Shown: positions 43,601 through 54,715, numbered from the stretch's first letter. The stretch: 64,000 nucleotides of DNA from Lucinisca nassula (GCA_963580285.1 OY757026.1:85844651-85908650), one strand, 5' to 3'. Translations and numbers: made by a program. The notes: generated by a model not told the origin, from the letters alone.

Positions 43601-45310
43601 GATAACCAAATCGTACAACGTATCATCCATACACAAAGCTTCAGTTTTCCCAGTGAAAAAAGGACAATCAATGTCAATCATTGCCAAAGGATACCTTTGT
43701 GTGGATTCATCAATCAACGTAACATTTGATTCCTTCCCTATTAACTGACTATCCGAAACCAAACTTCTCCGAACGACACAGCCTGTACACCCAGTATCTC
43801 TTAATACAACCACCTTTTTATTATTAACCAATCCTTGTGCCGTCGGTAACCTTGCCTTTAAGAAGTAACAGACACCTTCCCTAGTTTCCTTACTACACTC
43901 CTCCCTATCCGAAATCAAAGGATCACCAACCTTATTTTCAAAAATACTTCCAATCTCATCACCTTTCCTAGTTACTTCCGTTTGACAAAAACTAACTTGG
44001 TGTGCTGCGCCACGTGGTGTGCTATTATTTTTACCGCGTCCGCGAAAAGACCCTCTAAAATTACCACGACCACGTGTATAACCACGACCTACTTTCTGCG
44101 TATTCTCATTCTTAACCTGAGAACCTTGAGCCTCTACGCGCGTGTTAAAATTTTCTTTAACACCGCTATCCCCCACTCCAGTTGCTCCTACCTCTGCGCT
44201 ATACAATTGTTTCCTGTCGGGGTTCTTAAAACATTTAATTGTTAAATGCCCCTTACCGCATATGCTACACTTGATATCCGGTCTACCACTCGGTTTGTTC
44301 GAGTCAACTTTGTCCTGTTTACCCTGCGCTGCGCCTCTATTATCGCGTTGCCCCTTATTAATGCAACTATATACGCCCCCGCGCGCTTCTGCAAACAAAT
44401 CTGCCTCCCTAGCCATTTCATCTAAATTACCAAACTGTTTTGGCTTCAGATGTACATACAGTTCTCTATTACATGACTCCAGGAACTGATCCCTTGCCAT
44501 GAAATCACAGACAGCCGGAAAAGATTTTTCTATCTTTGCCATATTAAGCCATTTTTCTAAATAACTTCTCAGTCTACTACTGAACTGTATGAACGTTTCT
44601 GATTTCTCGGGCCTACTATAACGAAACTGTTTCCTAAATCCGCGCTCTGTCATGTCAAAATTCTTTAATAAAGCGTCCTTTAACTTTTCATAATCCGCCG
44701 CATCCTCATTTGACAACCGGTCATATACATCAAGTGCACGCCCTTTGAGCAATGCACTTAAATACGCGGCCCAAACACTCTTATCCCATTTATTAGCCGT
44801 AGCATATTTCTCAAATCGAGATAAATAACTATCCATTTTATCCTTACCCTCTTCAAAATAAGGTAACTTAGGATCCCGGGCATGAGCCACCTTCTCAGCT
44901 TTTTGCTTTTCAAATTCTAGCTCGAGCTTCGCTCTCTGCATTTCTAACTGATTCCTTAATTCTTGGTGCTGTAGCTCAAACCCATGTTTTATTTGTTCTA
45001 AATGGGCCTCACTAATCTCTTTTGCCTCCCTTTCAGTCTTGATGCGTGCTATTTCAAGTTCCTTATTAACATTCAACATAGCTAGTTCATGTGCCCTTTC
45101 CTTTTCCTTTTCCTCTAACTTAGCTAGTTCATGTACCCTTTCCTTTTCCTTTTCCTCAGACCTTAACCTTTCTAAATCCCTTTGCTCTTGCCTTTCTGCC
45201 CGCTCAATATCTTGCTGCTCTTTAACAAAACCTTGTAACTCCTTCCCCTCATAACCTAAGTCCTTTCCCATTTGCAATAAACGCTCCATTATAGATAACG
45301 TAAATCTCAC
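40691..45310 (-). CDS. Gag-Pol polyprotein of LTR retrotransposon (gag, protease, integrase, reverse transcriptase, RNase H)
   Basis: One 1539-residue frame with no stop. Order: charged coiled-coil rich in Glu/Lys/Arg (about 25-145); gag core (about 150-300); zinc knuckle CSICGKGHLTIKC (about 348-361); aspartic protease with LRDTGCTG (about 503-510); integrase HHCC finger (about 686-727); integrase D, D-x35-E core (AVDIVGP near 760, TDCGSQF near 818, NGLIERF near 855); a GPY/F module (WKGPYEVVEVV, about 1010-1030); reverse transcriptase (about 1090-1330) with LDLSKGYWQV and catalytic FVDD near 1272 in place of the common YVDD; RNase H starting LRTDASGVGIG near 1425 and ending at the stop. In nearly all Ty3/gypsy elements integrase is last; here it precedes reverse transcriptase, as in Gmr1-like elements. 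The sequences themselves are gypsy-like, not copia-like. The start could also be the Met eight codons in (45289). Gag and pol are fused without a frameshift. Confidence 0.95.
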   Translation of the reverse strand: MRFTLSIMERLLQMGKDLGYEGKELQGFVKEQQDIERAERQEQRDLERLRSEEKEKERVHELAKLEEKEKERAHELAMLNVNKELEIARIKTEREAKEISEAHLEQIKHGFELQHQELRNQLEMQRAKLELEFEKQKAEKVAHARDPKLPYFEEGKDKMDSYLSRFEKYATANKWDKSVWAAYLSALLKGRALDVYDRLSNEDAADYEKLKDALLKNFDMTERGFRKQFRYSRPEKSETFIQFSSRLRSYLEKWLNMAKIEKSFPAVCDFMARDQFLESCNRELYVHLKPKQFGNLDEMAREADLFAEARGGVYSCINKGQRDNRGAAQGKQDKVDSNKPSGRPDIKCSICGKGHLTIKCFKNPDRKQLYSAEVGATGVGDSGVKENFNTRVEAQGSQVKNENTQKVGRGYTRGRGNFRGSFRGRGKNNSTPRGAAHQVSFCQTEVTRKGDEIGSIFENKVGDPLISDREECSKETREGVCYFLKARLPTAQGLVNNKKVVVLRDTGCTGCVVRRSLVSDSQLIGKESNVTLIDESTQRYPLAMIDIDCPFFTGKTEALCMDDTLYDLVIGNIDGSKLPDMSHFSAAAVTRSQTRQDEKPYRKLKVPDQIINDDKEAFKQAQFDDPTLENIRKRVVSGNKTVSRGLNRGETRFIEKKGLAYREFTKGNKVSFQLVVPQSFRGKVLKLAHETLMSGHMGIRKTLDRVVTEFYWPGICGDVARFCKSCDICQRTIQKGRVTKVPLGKMPLIDTPFKRVAVDIVGPIEPRSDRKSRYILTMIDYATRYPEAIALPSIETERVAEALIEMFSRVGIPDEMLTDCGSQFTAEVMKEVSRLLSLQQLTCSPRHPICNGLIERFHATLKQMLRRMCAERPKDWDKYLPALLFAVREVPQESLGYSPFELLYGRNVRGPMAILRELWAEEVRDEQVLSTYQYVIELRERLEQTCKLARDNLKKVQIKQKAYYDKGARSRKFDVGDKVLLLLPTDSNKLLLQWKGPYEVVEVVNRMDYKIDVNGNVNTYHANILKQYVERQNVTSHCLLSVESTPSTENDDVDEFSLEDCAFPTAKQPETFKDVNISEMLTQDQRKEIETLIKEYPDVLSSVPGRTDQIEHDIKLLTTEPVRSKGYAIPYKVRDVMEKEIQDMLDLGVIEPSISPYSSPVVLVPKKDGSVRFCIDFRKLNKVTEFDAEPMPNMEEVINRMSGHKYFSKLDLSKGYWQVKMTSKAKPLTAFETPKGLFQFKTMPFGLVNSGATFCRLMRKILSELSNVDSFVDDMWIFTETWKDHLTSLREVLDRLRTAKLTAKPSKCMIGYSSIECLGHSVAAQSVRPQEDKIQAIKDAPRPSTKRQIKSFLGLAGFYRRFIPNFSSIASPLTDLTKKSRPNKITDWQDHHEKAFQTLKNRLTSSPILRLPIFHDGNPFILRTDASGVGIGAVLLQEFEGEGRLPIAYASKKLLPREKNYSVIEKECLAIIWGVEKFRKYLYGVEFLLETDHKPLSYMQTAKVLNPRIMRWAMKLQPYRFRIVAIRGQENLGADYLSR

Positions 45311-46004
45311 GTTACTATCAAAACCACTATAAACTGATCAGTTATGATCAGTGATGATTGAATGGGCTTAACTAAAACGTTAAGATATGTGTTATACGCG
45401 TTAATCTAACTAAAACGTTAGTTATTAAAGCACACGCGATTTGAAATGTCAAATGCTTTTAGCAAAGTATGACGTTGCGTACTGGTAGTCTAATATGACG
45501 TCATAAACTGACGACGTTTACAGTAAAATGCTACAATCCGAAGTTTTATCACATTACAAAACTTCGATCATAACAAGTCACCATTAATGTTTCTATTACG
45601 TCATACCTAACCTCAAGCCACAGCGTAAATATTAACGCTACCGTTATGTCAACGTCAGTAAATTGTTAACGTCACTACGTCAGAACCATGTGTGGGTAAG
45701 ATCAATTAGTAGCTCCAATTTAACTTATTAGAATGTCAGGTAACACAATTAAGTGGGGTCTACTTAAATTTTTCGTTACCAAGAAAAAGTGGGGTTTGCC
45801 TTGCCTTCCTGCTCAGAAATTATCGACTTGTCAGTATCCATTCAGTTGAATACATGGGTTTCGCACTTCATCAACGCAGGAAGGAAGATTCAAGTTAATT
45901 TCTAAATGTGGCTGTCAATACATTTTTTTTTTTTTTTTTAAATTGATGATTCAGAGTATCAATGTGCTGTTCCACAGCCGGGAACACCAGCCAGAGATCA
46001 AATC
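45311..46004 (-). other. Untranslated leader of the LTR retrotransposon
   Basis: About 700 bp lie between the primer site and the gag start. No long frame is present. The segment includes a T run at 45925-45941 on the + strand. It would hold packaging and splice signals if any; none can be identified by eye. Confidence 0.5.
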
Positions 46005-46022
46005 CTCACTTCACTGACACCA
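46005..46022 (-). promoter_or_regulatory. Putative tRNA primer binding site
   Basis: Two bases after the 5' LTR the - strand reads TGGTGTCAGTGAAGTGAGG. A TGG start complements the CCA end of a tRNA, and TGGTGTCAG resembles Leu-type primer sites. The exact tRNA cannot be assigned without a tRNA set. Confidence 0.65.
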
Positions 46023-46024
46023 AA

Positions 46025-48571
46025 TGTTACATGTGGGTTTACGGCGTCCCGCAAACCCCCATGCTGACAAGACAACCGAGGGTGATCTCTGACAGGTGTA
46101 CGGGCAGCTGTGGGGTATGGCACAAGAAAGATGTTAAATGAATGACATGAATTATTTACAGTATCTACATACAACACTTACTAACACAAAACATCACAAA
46201 TTGTTGCTTCTGTAGCCAACTCACGACGTCCGCTCCGAAGGCAAAACACTGTTCTGTGCTCGGAACGGGTGACGTGAATACCTACAGAAGCAAACAACAA
46301 AAACAAGAAAAAGAAACAACACAAGACGCGACTGGCCAGTTTATAACTTAGGGTGAATCCCCCACTCGCGTGAAACTTCCTCTCGCGAACTAGCAGAACT
46401 AGTCTATCAACATAGTTGATAATCCTAGGTTTAGCGATCACGTTTGCTGATCAGACGTTTAGTGATCGTCTAAATGACCTGCAGGTAAGTTGACCTCTTC
46501 CATGGTCTCACATTTGTTTACAACGAACAATGATTTAGGAGATTCTGCTTCTATCCTGGTAGGCGCTGATTACGGCGGTCTGTCCGCCCTTGCTGGACCC
46601 TAACGCCTAGCGTCGTACCAGTACCTGCTGCTATGAAGCAGGGAGCAGCAGGTCACACATTGTTATGCCTGCAAATTACGATAACGGGACTAGAAACGAG
46701 TCACAAAACATACATGCTATATCATGATCCCCCTCCTGGAGAAGTAAGAATATGTTCATGCATATACCGTTATTGCGCATGCGCCGACCAGACATACAGG
46801 CTGATTAGTGCATGCGACAAATAACCGTACAGCAGAACTCAACCTGACTGTGCATCAAATTATCAGCACCCAGCGCTTGACACAATAATACTCAAAGTTC
46901 ATGTTTCCTTACTGAGCACTACAGAAATCAATTAATGCTCACTACTACTGAGCATAATACTCATCAAATTTGTGCTCACTACATTATCACAAGTAAGAGG
47001 CAGTTGAACAGACCACGCCTTTGCGCTACCTGGTCAGCTGCCAATTACAGGAAACATAACAATCTCTATTTCATATCCTTCTCCGCGACACGGCTCACAA
47101 ATATAGCTATTCACAAATTCAATACATTAATAACAGATAGGAACTACAACAGACGATTTTCATCTATAATCCACAACATTTGTTAGTGTCTCATAAGGGC
47201 CAACACTGTTTGCCGTAAATTCTCTCTATTTGGTAGGCACCCCGTCACAACCGTCCTCGCGACGCCGATGACGCAGCTGACGTCATCCCCGCCGCTCAGG
47301 CCGTTATGACGTGTGGCGACCAAATACTCCCACTTATCATCATCACGGTCTTTATATGTACATACATGCACAAACTGAGTTATCAGACAAAAACGGCATC
47401 ATTACAAAATGAACTCGTAATTCTTCTTGAACAAAATTATTTCTAATCAACGTGAACATGCTTGTAAAATAAAATTCATTACGGTTCATCATCACGGATA
47501 ACCCAACAGGCTCTTGTAAGAGTTTGCCCTGATGATGAAGATATGGTTAAACCCGTCTTAAGTTTACGTCCCCTCTACACCTAATCTCATATTGGGACGG
47601 AACCACGGTTTTCTAACCACAGCTAGTCAAAAGTCATGGATCAAACAAGTGACCCGGCGTTATTAATTACATTCTACAAAAGGGGTCTAAAAGCCTAAAT
47701 GAATCTAGAATGAGCGGGTGTCCAAACTTTACGTCTCACCAACATCTAGGGTCAGCATGAGACAGGACCTCACTTAGAAAGACTCATTCTACTACTTGAG
47801 AAGCCTGGGATCAATTCTGCGACGTCTAGCTGGCAAAGCTAGTAGCTTAATCACTACAGGCCACAACAGTGAATTCAGAATAGGCTTCAGAAAGTTGGGG
47901 TATACTAGAAGTAAACCCCTCCAAAACCTACAAGCATGTTCATACAAAAATAATACTAAACATAGATTTAACATACCTTTCAATATACTTTCTATTTCCC
48001 CGTCACAATGTTGTGTTTACTCTTTACAACTTGACCTGCTGCTAAAGTGTCCGCTTTTTTCAGGGTTTATATATCTATGAATACTACCGGAAAATCATGC
48101 CTACTCGTATTACCTTGCTTTGTTCGTGGGGAAGTGGAGATACCGGCCACAAACAAAGCTAGATAGCAAAAATCGAGTAGACAATGGATTTGCGTTCAAA
48201 TAGTATATTTCCCATAGGAAAAATTGATGAAACGACCCTATAATCAATGACATGACTCCTGTCAAAACGAACACCCACACAACACGTGACGGGAATAAAA
48301 ATCATATATGGCACAATTAGGCGGTTGGCGATTTTTAGGCAAATTATATAGGACTCGGCCTTTTAGCGGCCCCCTGTATTGTAAAAACAGCTCTCTATAA
48401 ACCACTCATGCATACATCGTATGATATGTGCATGACTTGTTCATGGAGCCGCACAGTTTGCGTACCATATTTCACCTAAAATATTTCACTCGCACCGCCC
48501 TACCATATGTCTACTAAAATAATTTAGATGTGCATAAGCACCAGAGAGGTTTCCTATTCCATCTCGTAACA
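46025..48571 (-). repeat. 5' LTR of the LTR retrotransposon
   Basis: Read on the - strand, this is the upstream LTR, and it should carry the promoter. It runs TGTTACGAGATGG to CATGTAACA and is 2547 bp, long for a gypsy element. Short frames inside (46181-46441, 46633-46824 and others) are repeated in the other LTR and have no recognisable product. A diverged tRNA-type SINE lies inside at about 47731-47867. Confidence 0.95.
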
Positions 48572-48719
48572 GATACCCTTGCATAAACCGTTTGATTCAG
48601 GAGAAGGTTTGAAGACTGAAACAAGGGTCGCTATGTTTGGGAAACACATTCAAGACCAGATTGAGGATAGCGAGTTACAAAATTGGAAAAATGAGCATTA
48701 TGATACATGGGGTGTTTGA

Positions 48720-51200
48720 CATATTTGATTACATCTGTAGACAATAATTGTATATTATCTCCATCTATTTTACTGTAACTGCTTTATCATAGATATCATC
48801 TGCTTAAAATAACAAGCTGCATAAGTTTTTTCAATAAAGCATATTGCACTCAATAGTTTGGAGATTACTAAATCACTAATATCATTAACTGAGAACGTTT
48901 CATTTTCATGTTTTATCAGGTTCCTTATTTTCCAGAGTTCCCATTTTGTTATGTATAAAATGAAATTTACAAAAATTCTTACTTTTTTGTTTTCGTGAAG
49001 ATATCCTTGTATCATGTGGTAAGGTTCCAGCGAAACAGAGGTGGTATGATGAATATTCACTACTATGGCTATCTTGTTCTGAAGACTTTCGATTATACTT
49101 TGAGTTATAGGACATAGTCCGAATAAGTGTCTTAGATTTTCTGTTTCATTGTTACAAAAATGGCATAAGCCATCGGAAAGATTCATAAGCTGGAGCCTAT
49201 GCTCGGTGAAAATAGCGTTGTGAATGATTTTCCAATTAAATTGCTTCTCTTTACTGCTACAGGGTAATTCTGAAGATGAGCGCCAGATGGAATTACAGTC
49301 AAATTCCCTATTAAATATGGCTTCCCATTTAGTATAACATTTTGGTCGGTATGATTTAGATAGAAGGGCGTCACGCAGAATTTTCAACGTTAGTTTGTTC
49401 GGTTCAACAAGTTTATCTTTCGAATGGATTCTTAAATTTGGGTCAATGTATAAACTTCGCGGTCTGACTTTGCCACTGTTGTTCAGTAATATATTAATCC
49501 ATTCGTTCGGTATATTTGCTATGATTTTGTTATATTTCTGGCGCCAGTTTGTCTTATCAATAAGAAGGGTTTCTATGTAATTTTCCGAGTAAAACGTGTT
49601 TGTATCAGCATTCCATATGTCTTTTATTGTTTTAATGTTGCTCGCACTGAAACTTGGATAGGATAATAGTCTATTTTTGTTAGATATACTATTGTTACCA
49701 AATATGTTTTCTTCAAGGACAGACGTGGTGTCATTTGGTTGTATTTTGCTTTTTTAATATGCCCATGAAGAAACTGCATTTTCATAAAAGTTTGGCAGGT
49801 ACGAGATATCTAAACCTTTTACCTTAGAGCATTTACATAAAAAGAATTCCTCGTTATAATCCCTATCAAACTTCCGCAACAAGTATTTTCCGATATTATT
49901 CCAGTTTGCCAGTTCTGTCATTAATAATTTATAAAAGCATTTAATTTGTTTTGCCATTAAGACATTGCGGATATTTGGCATGTTAAGTCCGCCAGATTCT
50001 ATATCTATATACAGAGTATTTCTACTTACGACGGGCTGCTTACTATCCCATACGAATGACCATAATAGTGTTTCTATTTCTTTCACAACGTTGTTGGGAA
50101 TGGCTACTTTGTCAGACAGAAAACCTATCTGAGTCAGTAAAAGTGTGTTACTTTTTGCCTTTGTAGGTTAAGTCTCTGCTTTTCCAGACCTGAATGCAAT
50201 TTTTAAATTTATTTATTTTCTCTAGCCAAATTTCCGCGTGATCTGGTGAACACCTAAAGTTTTGACATGTGTATTTGTCCATTTAATATCATTGAATTCG
50301 GGAGTTTTATTTTTCCAGGAACCGGTATAGAGTCCGTAGGTTTTTGTTTTGTTGACTTTTGCCCCAGAAGCCTTTTCAAAGGAGTCCAAAACTGTAAAAC
50401 ATTCCTTTATCGAATTTTCAGTTGATACATAGAATTTTGTGTCGTCTACATACCCATTTACTTTAGCTTCATGTTTTGAATGACTGATAGGATCGCTTAA
50501 AGGGACGCTTAAAGGGAGTGCTATTCCCTTAATCTTTGTATTTCGTCTAATCGCACATGCTAGAGGCTCGGCTTGTATTATAAACAATAATGGGCTTATA
50601 GGGCAACCCTGTCTCATAGACCTGCTTATTGTGAAGTAAGAGCTTCGAAACCCGTTAGTTTAAATAGACGTTTTTGCATTTTTGAAAATCATACGCACCC
50701 AAGAAATAAATTTATCGTCAAAATTAAACTTTTGTAGGGATTTTAATGTCCAAGACCATTCTACGCGATCGAAAGCTTTCTCATAGTCTAAAAATATAAT
50801 GGCCGAGCTAAGTTGCTCTTCATCTGTGTAATGTATTAAATCTTGAAGAAGCCGATTTTCAACGTTTATGTTCCTACCTTCGACAAACCCTTTTTGGTCG
50901 CTGTGTATGATAGAGGGTAGTACTTTCTTTAATCGTTCGGCTAAAATTTTTGTTATGATTTTATAATCCACATTTAAGAGAGATATTGGTCGCCAATTTC
51001 GAATGTCCTCTTTTTCTCCTTTTTTATATAAAAGGGTAAGAATAGCATTATATTGGCTAGGAGAGAGGGTGTTTATATTAAATATATATTTTATCACCGC
51101 GATTAATTCTTTCCGTATAAGGTACCAGTATTCTTTACAGAATTCTGAAATAATTCCATCATCACCTGAGGATTTGATAAATTTTAACCCGCTACGTGTT
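48720..51200 (-). pseudogene. 5'-truncated LINE with L1/Tx1-type reverse transcriptase, several frameshifts
   Basis: On the - strand, from 51200: LLYKKGEKEDIRNWRPISLL, SDQKGFVEGRNINVENRLLQ and FLDYEKAFDRVEW (RT palm); then MRQGCPISPLLFIIQAEPLA and catalytic GYVDDTKFY (near 50450); LLWSFVWDSKQPVVSRNTLY; and at 49387-48770 a C-terminal region with a CHFCNNETENLRHLFGLCP cysteine/histidine motif. At least three frame breaks separate these. The endonuclease half is missing, as expected from incomplete reverse transcription. The LTR retrotransposon ends about 150 bp beyond its 3' edge. Confidence 0.85.
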
Positions 51201-52039
51201 TAAAAAGAAAAAAAAAAGAAAAGAAAAAATGAAAGAAAGAAAAAACATTCCTCCCCCGGGATTTGAACTCACGCAGCTTGCAGGTAAACTTTAACACAGG
51301 GAAATAAGGGAGGGAGTACAGAGAAAAATATTAACTTCTTAAAAAGTTCAATTTAAGCCAAAAAAATAAACCTGTAACATGAAGTACAATGATAATGTTA
51401 AACATTGTTTTTTTTACCAATTGTTAATTATATATTCAAAATAACCTTGTAAAACATCACATATAAGGGCTTGCAGGTAAACTTTAACCAAATGCTGGGG
51501 TATGGCAATAACTCCCCCTAACTTTCGTAAGGCCAGCTAATAAAAAGTTAACATCTTTTTTACCTTTTACTTCTATGACCATGACTTTGGAGGTACCGAC
51601 CTGAGTTGTTCGTGTGACACATCGTCTGATAATGGTTGGAATTAACTTTATTTCGAAATCCATCCAGGCATAAGAAAGTGTTTGCCCGAACATCAATCCA
51701 TCCATCCACCCTCCCATCAATCCATCCATCCATCCAGGCAACACAGACCCAACCTCCTACGCAACCTTTGTGTAAACAAGGTTTGGATTAGTCTATGATC
51801 TTCATTTGAAAACGAAACTCTGCAGGGTCATAGCCTTTAATGCTGCATACCAAGTGCCAATACGGCTGACAGTTTGGTGCCAGACAAGATGAGTTTCAAA
51901 GTGTTTACCACACATTGGCGTAGCGGCGATCTTGATCATTTACCCGATTTACGGGAACAAACATTCCTTCCCCCATCAATTTGAAGGTTCCGTCAATGGA
52001 ATTTTAAAATGACTGACCTAAAGACGGACGGACGAAAGG
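51201..52039. repeat. Gene-free stretch with (CATC)n tract
   Basis: A/G run at 51206-51245. ATCCATCCATCC tracts at 51690-51735 and GACGGACGGACGAAAGGA at 52025 are typical of repeat ends. The frame 51484-51744 (-) is a by-product of the tetranucleotide repeat. Confidence 0.5.
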
Positions 52040-53985
52040 ACTAAGAAAACGTAAAAAGAGGAATGACCTTGCTAGAGATACAGATGACTCATTGAAACTT
52101 CAGGCTGACATAGAAAAATTAGGATGTTGGGCCCGAAAATGGGACATGAGATTTCAGCCAATTAAATGCAATATTATGCAGATAACTAGGAAGAGATCTA
52201 ATAAAGTTGAGGCTTCTTACACCTTAGAGGGAACGGTCCTCGGGAATGTGGTCTCCATTGGATACCTTGGAGTGACAATCTCACACAACTTGAGATTGAA
52301 TACTCAAGTTAGCAATATGTGTACTAAGGCAAATAGAACGCATGGTTTCCTGAGGCGAAATCTTCATCAGTGCCCTCTGGATGTAAAAGAGGCAGCATAT
52401 AAAGGTCTTGTTCGCCCAATCTTCGAATATGGTAGTTTTACCTGGGACCCCAGTGGAATGGTCCTTAACGATGAAATTGAGAAAGTTCAGAATAGAGCTG
52501 CTAGATTTGTAACAGGCAAATACTGCTTTGAAACTTGGAGCATGACTGGAATACTTGGAAAACAAGCAAATTCCACAGATAATTTATGTCCCCCGCCTTA
52601 TTTTCATTTGTGCTGTTAAATTGCACTCACAAAGTACCTACTACATATCCAGTTTCATATTTTAGATGCGCCAAAAAACTCTAAGTTCAAAATGTAAAAA
52701 AGAGAAAAAGAATTATTTTAAGATTCTGGAAAAAGCATATGCATATCTTCAGACCATATTTCAAGCAATTTTTAAGTTTTGGAAGGATTGCTATTACACT
52801 GTAGGATGAGTTTCGCTCACAAGGTATCTACTACATTATACGCTTTCATAGAATTGATGCATGAAAAAGTCTAAATTAAAAATGTGAAAAAGTGAAAACA
52901 AATTATTCAAAGAATTCCGAAAAAAGCATATGCACAACTTCAAACCATGATAAAGACACCTGTAATATTTCAAAAGGACTGGTATAAAACTGTAGGAGGA
53001 GTTGCGCTCATAAGGTACCTACTATGAATTCGGAATCATGCAAAAAAAAAGTCTTAAGTTAAAAATGTGAGAAAAGTGTAAAAAATTAATTAAAGAATTC
53101 TGAAAAAAAGCATATGAACAACTTCAAACCATGATAAAGACACCTGTAAAATTTCAAAAGGATTGGTATAAAACGGTAGGAGCAGTTGAGCTCACAAGGT
53201 ATCAACTATGAATCCAGAACCATAAAAAAAAATTCAAAATTAAAATGTTTAAAAAGTGAAAAAAAAAAAAAATTAAAGAATTCTGAAAAAAGCATATGCA
53301 CAACTTCAAACCATGATAACGACACCTGAAAAATTTCAGAAGGATCGGTATAAAACTGTAGGAGGAGTTACGCTCACAAGGTACCTTCTATGAATTCGGA
53401 ACCATGCAAAAAAAAAAGTCTGAGTTAAAAGTGTGAAAAAGTGAAAGAAATTGATTCAAGGATTCTGAAAAAGCATATGCACAACTTCAAACCATGATAA
53501 AGACACATGTAAAATTTAAGAAGGATCGGTTTAAAACTGTAGGAGGAGTTGCGCTCACAACGTACCTACTACAAGCTCGACACCACGCACCACGCATCAC
53601 GCATCACGCACCACGCAAAGCCGAATACTATGTCCCCTCGCTTTTCTTCGAAAATGCGGGGGACAATTAAAACGGGAGTCTCTCAAGAAAAGGAGAAAAG
53701 ACAGTAGGCTAATCCTTTTATACAAAGGGCCAAAGGGTGCTGCCAGCATTCAAATAGATGACCTTGTTCCCCCAGCTAGACACTGTAGATATCACCATTC
53801 GATGGCGTTCCAGGCCCTCACTGCAAGAACTGACACTTATAAAGAGTCGTTATTCCCAAGAACCATTAGAGATTGGAATCCCTTCCCGATTCGATTATTT
53901 CGACAGCTGAAGGTGCTGATGTTTGTGTAGCTACATTTACATCTTTGGTTAGAGCTAGGGACTAACTTCCCACATCACAGATCCT
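52040..53985 (+). pseudogene. LINE fragment of jockey/CR1 type, split by a satellite-bearing element
   Basis: 52092-52586 reads KLGCWARKWDMRFQPIKCN, VVSIGYLGVTISHNL, ANRTHGFLRRNLHQCPLDVK and VRPIFEYGSFTWDP, the thumb and C-terminal part of a jockey/CR1-type RT. After an insert (52587-53665) the protein resumes in frame as ESLKKRRKDSRLILLYKGPK then RYHHSMAFQALTARTDTY and SLFPRTIRDWN. The 5' part, including the catalytic motif, is absent. Confidence 0.75.
52587..53665. mobile_element. TIR element with ~175-bp satellite core, inserted in a LINE
   Basis: Edges are TGTCCCCCGC (52587) and GCGGGGGACA (ending 53665). The interior is about five to six diverged repeats of ~175-185 bp with GGAGGAGTTGCGCTCACAAG, GGTACCTACTATGAATTC and CATATGCACAACTTCAAACC in each. 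A hairpin (TCCCCTCGC...GCGGGGGA) closes the right end. Short inverted ends, tandem core and a 3' hairpin resemble non-autonomous Helitron/helentron-type elements of bivalves; this class is inferred. No protein. Confidence 0.65.
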
Positions 53986-54189
53986 GGTGTATGAATGTCA
54001 TTTGACGTGTCACCAGTAACAATTATGATTCTGATTCCCTGTTCATAGTGAGCCTCAATCTAGCCATTCGAATGTAAAGAGTGACGTAATTGCATATCTA
54101 TTTATATAGTGTGTCACATGTATTTGAATATTTATTATTTCACCTGGCAATCATCGTCAAATGGACTTACTCTGTGGTTTTGCAATTTC

Positions 54190-54715
54190 CTCCTAATAAT
54201 CACAGCCTTTCCTGACTGTCGTAGAGGTACGCGACTTGCTGGAGAAGTTAGCGGAGGGTCAGGTCTAAAACTTTCCCATAGTGATGTATGGGCTAAAATG
54301 AGTATTAAAAGGACGATACGAAAAAATCGATCATTCAGAGTTTCTGAACGGAGTTTAAAATATAATTGGTTTTCACCTTATTTTGCATCTAAAAGATATG
54401 TTGTTTGTACTCATTAGAATCGCCTCAGTGTACGGGCCTCCGTGGCCTAGTGGTTAAGAGCGCTGACTCTTGATCATTAGGTCTCTCACCGCTGTGGTGC
54501 GAGCCTCGCTCGGGTCACATGTGAGACGCCAAGTTCTGCAACGGAAGGTCAGGTGGTTTTTCTCCGGGTACTCCGGTCTTCGCCCACCTCTGATTAACGA
54601 TCGGCTCGATATGAGTTAAATAATCTTGAAAGGGCCGTAAAACCCAAACCAAAAAAAAAAATCGCCTCACTGAGGCGATTTTATTGAGTGCACACAGCAT
54701 ACATTCGTTGGGTTG
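54190..54715. repeat. MITE-like repeat with hairpin centre, split by SINE-B
   Basis: TGATGTATGGGCTAAAATGA and AAAAAATCGATCATTCAGA match, inverted, 32111-32205. ATTAGAATCGCCTCA / TGAGGCGATTTTATTGAG is the hairpin centre. Confidence 0.55.
54433..54660 (+). mobile_element. SINE-B (tRNA-headed) with 9-bp target duplication
   Basis: Head CGGGCCTCCGTGGCCTAGTG GTTAAGAG with a perfect box A. Ends in ten A. ATCGCCTCA at 54419-54427 and 54661-54669 is the target duplication. It landed in the arm of a hairpin MITE (54380-54715). Confidence 0.85.

Larger units (their letters stand above)
38024..48571 (-). mobile_element. Complete Ty3/gypsy-class LTR retrotransposon with integrase-first pol (Gmr1-like)
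   Basis: The 10,548-bp element is flanked by the 5-bp target duplication GATAC (38019-38023 and 48572-48576). Its two LTRs start TGTTAC and end GTAACA, are 2547 bp each, and are offset by exactly 8001 bp from end to end, so they contain no net indels. I found only two substitutions between them (near 39606/47607 and 39911/47912). A primer site, a polypurine tract and one open gag-pol are in place. No envelope gene is seen. All parts needed for transposition appear intact, so it inserted very recently and may be active. It is transcribed on the - strand, opposite to the receptor gene, about 10 kb beyond its 3' end. Confidence 0.95.

Noticed and set aside
51484..51744. GWMDGLMGGWMDGLM frame
   Set aside because: It is produced by a (CATC)n tetranucleotide repeat.
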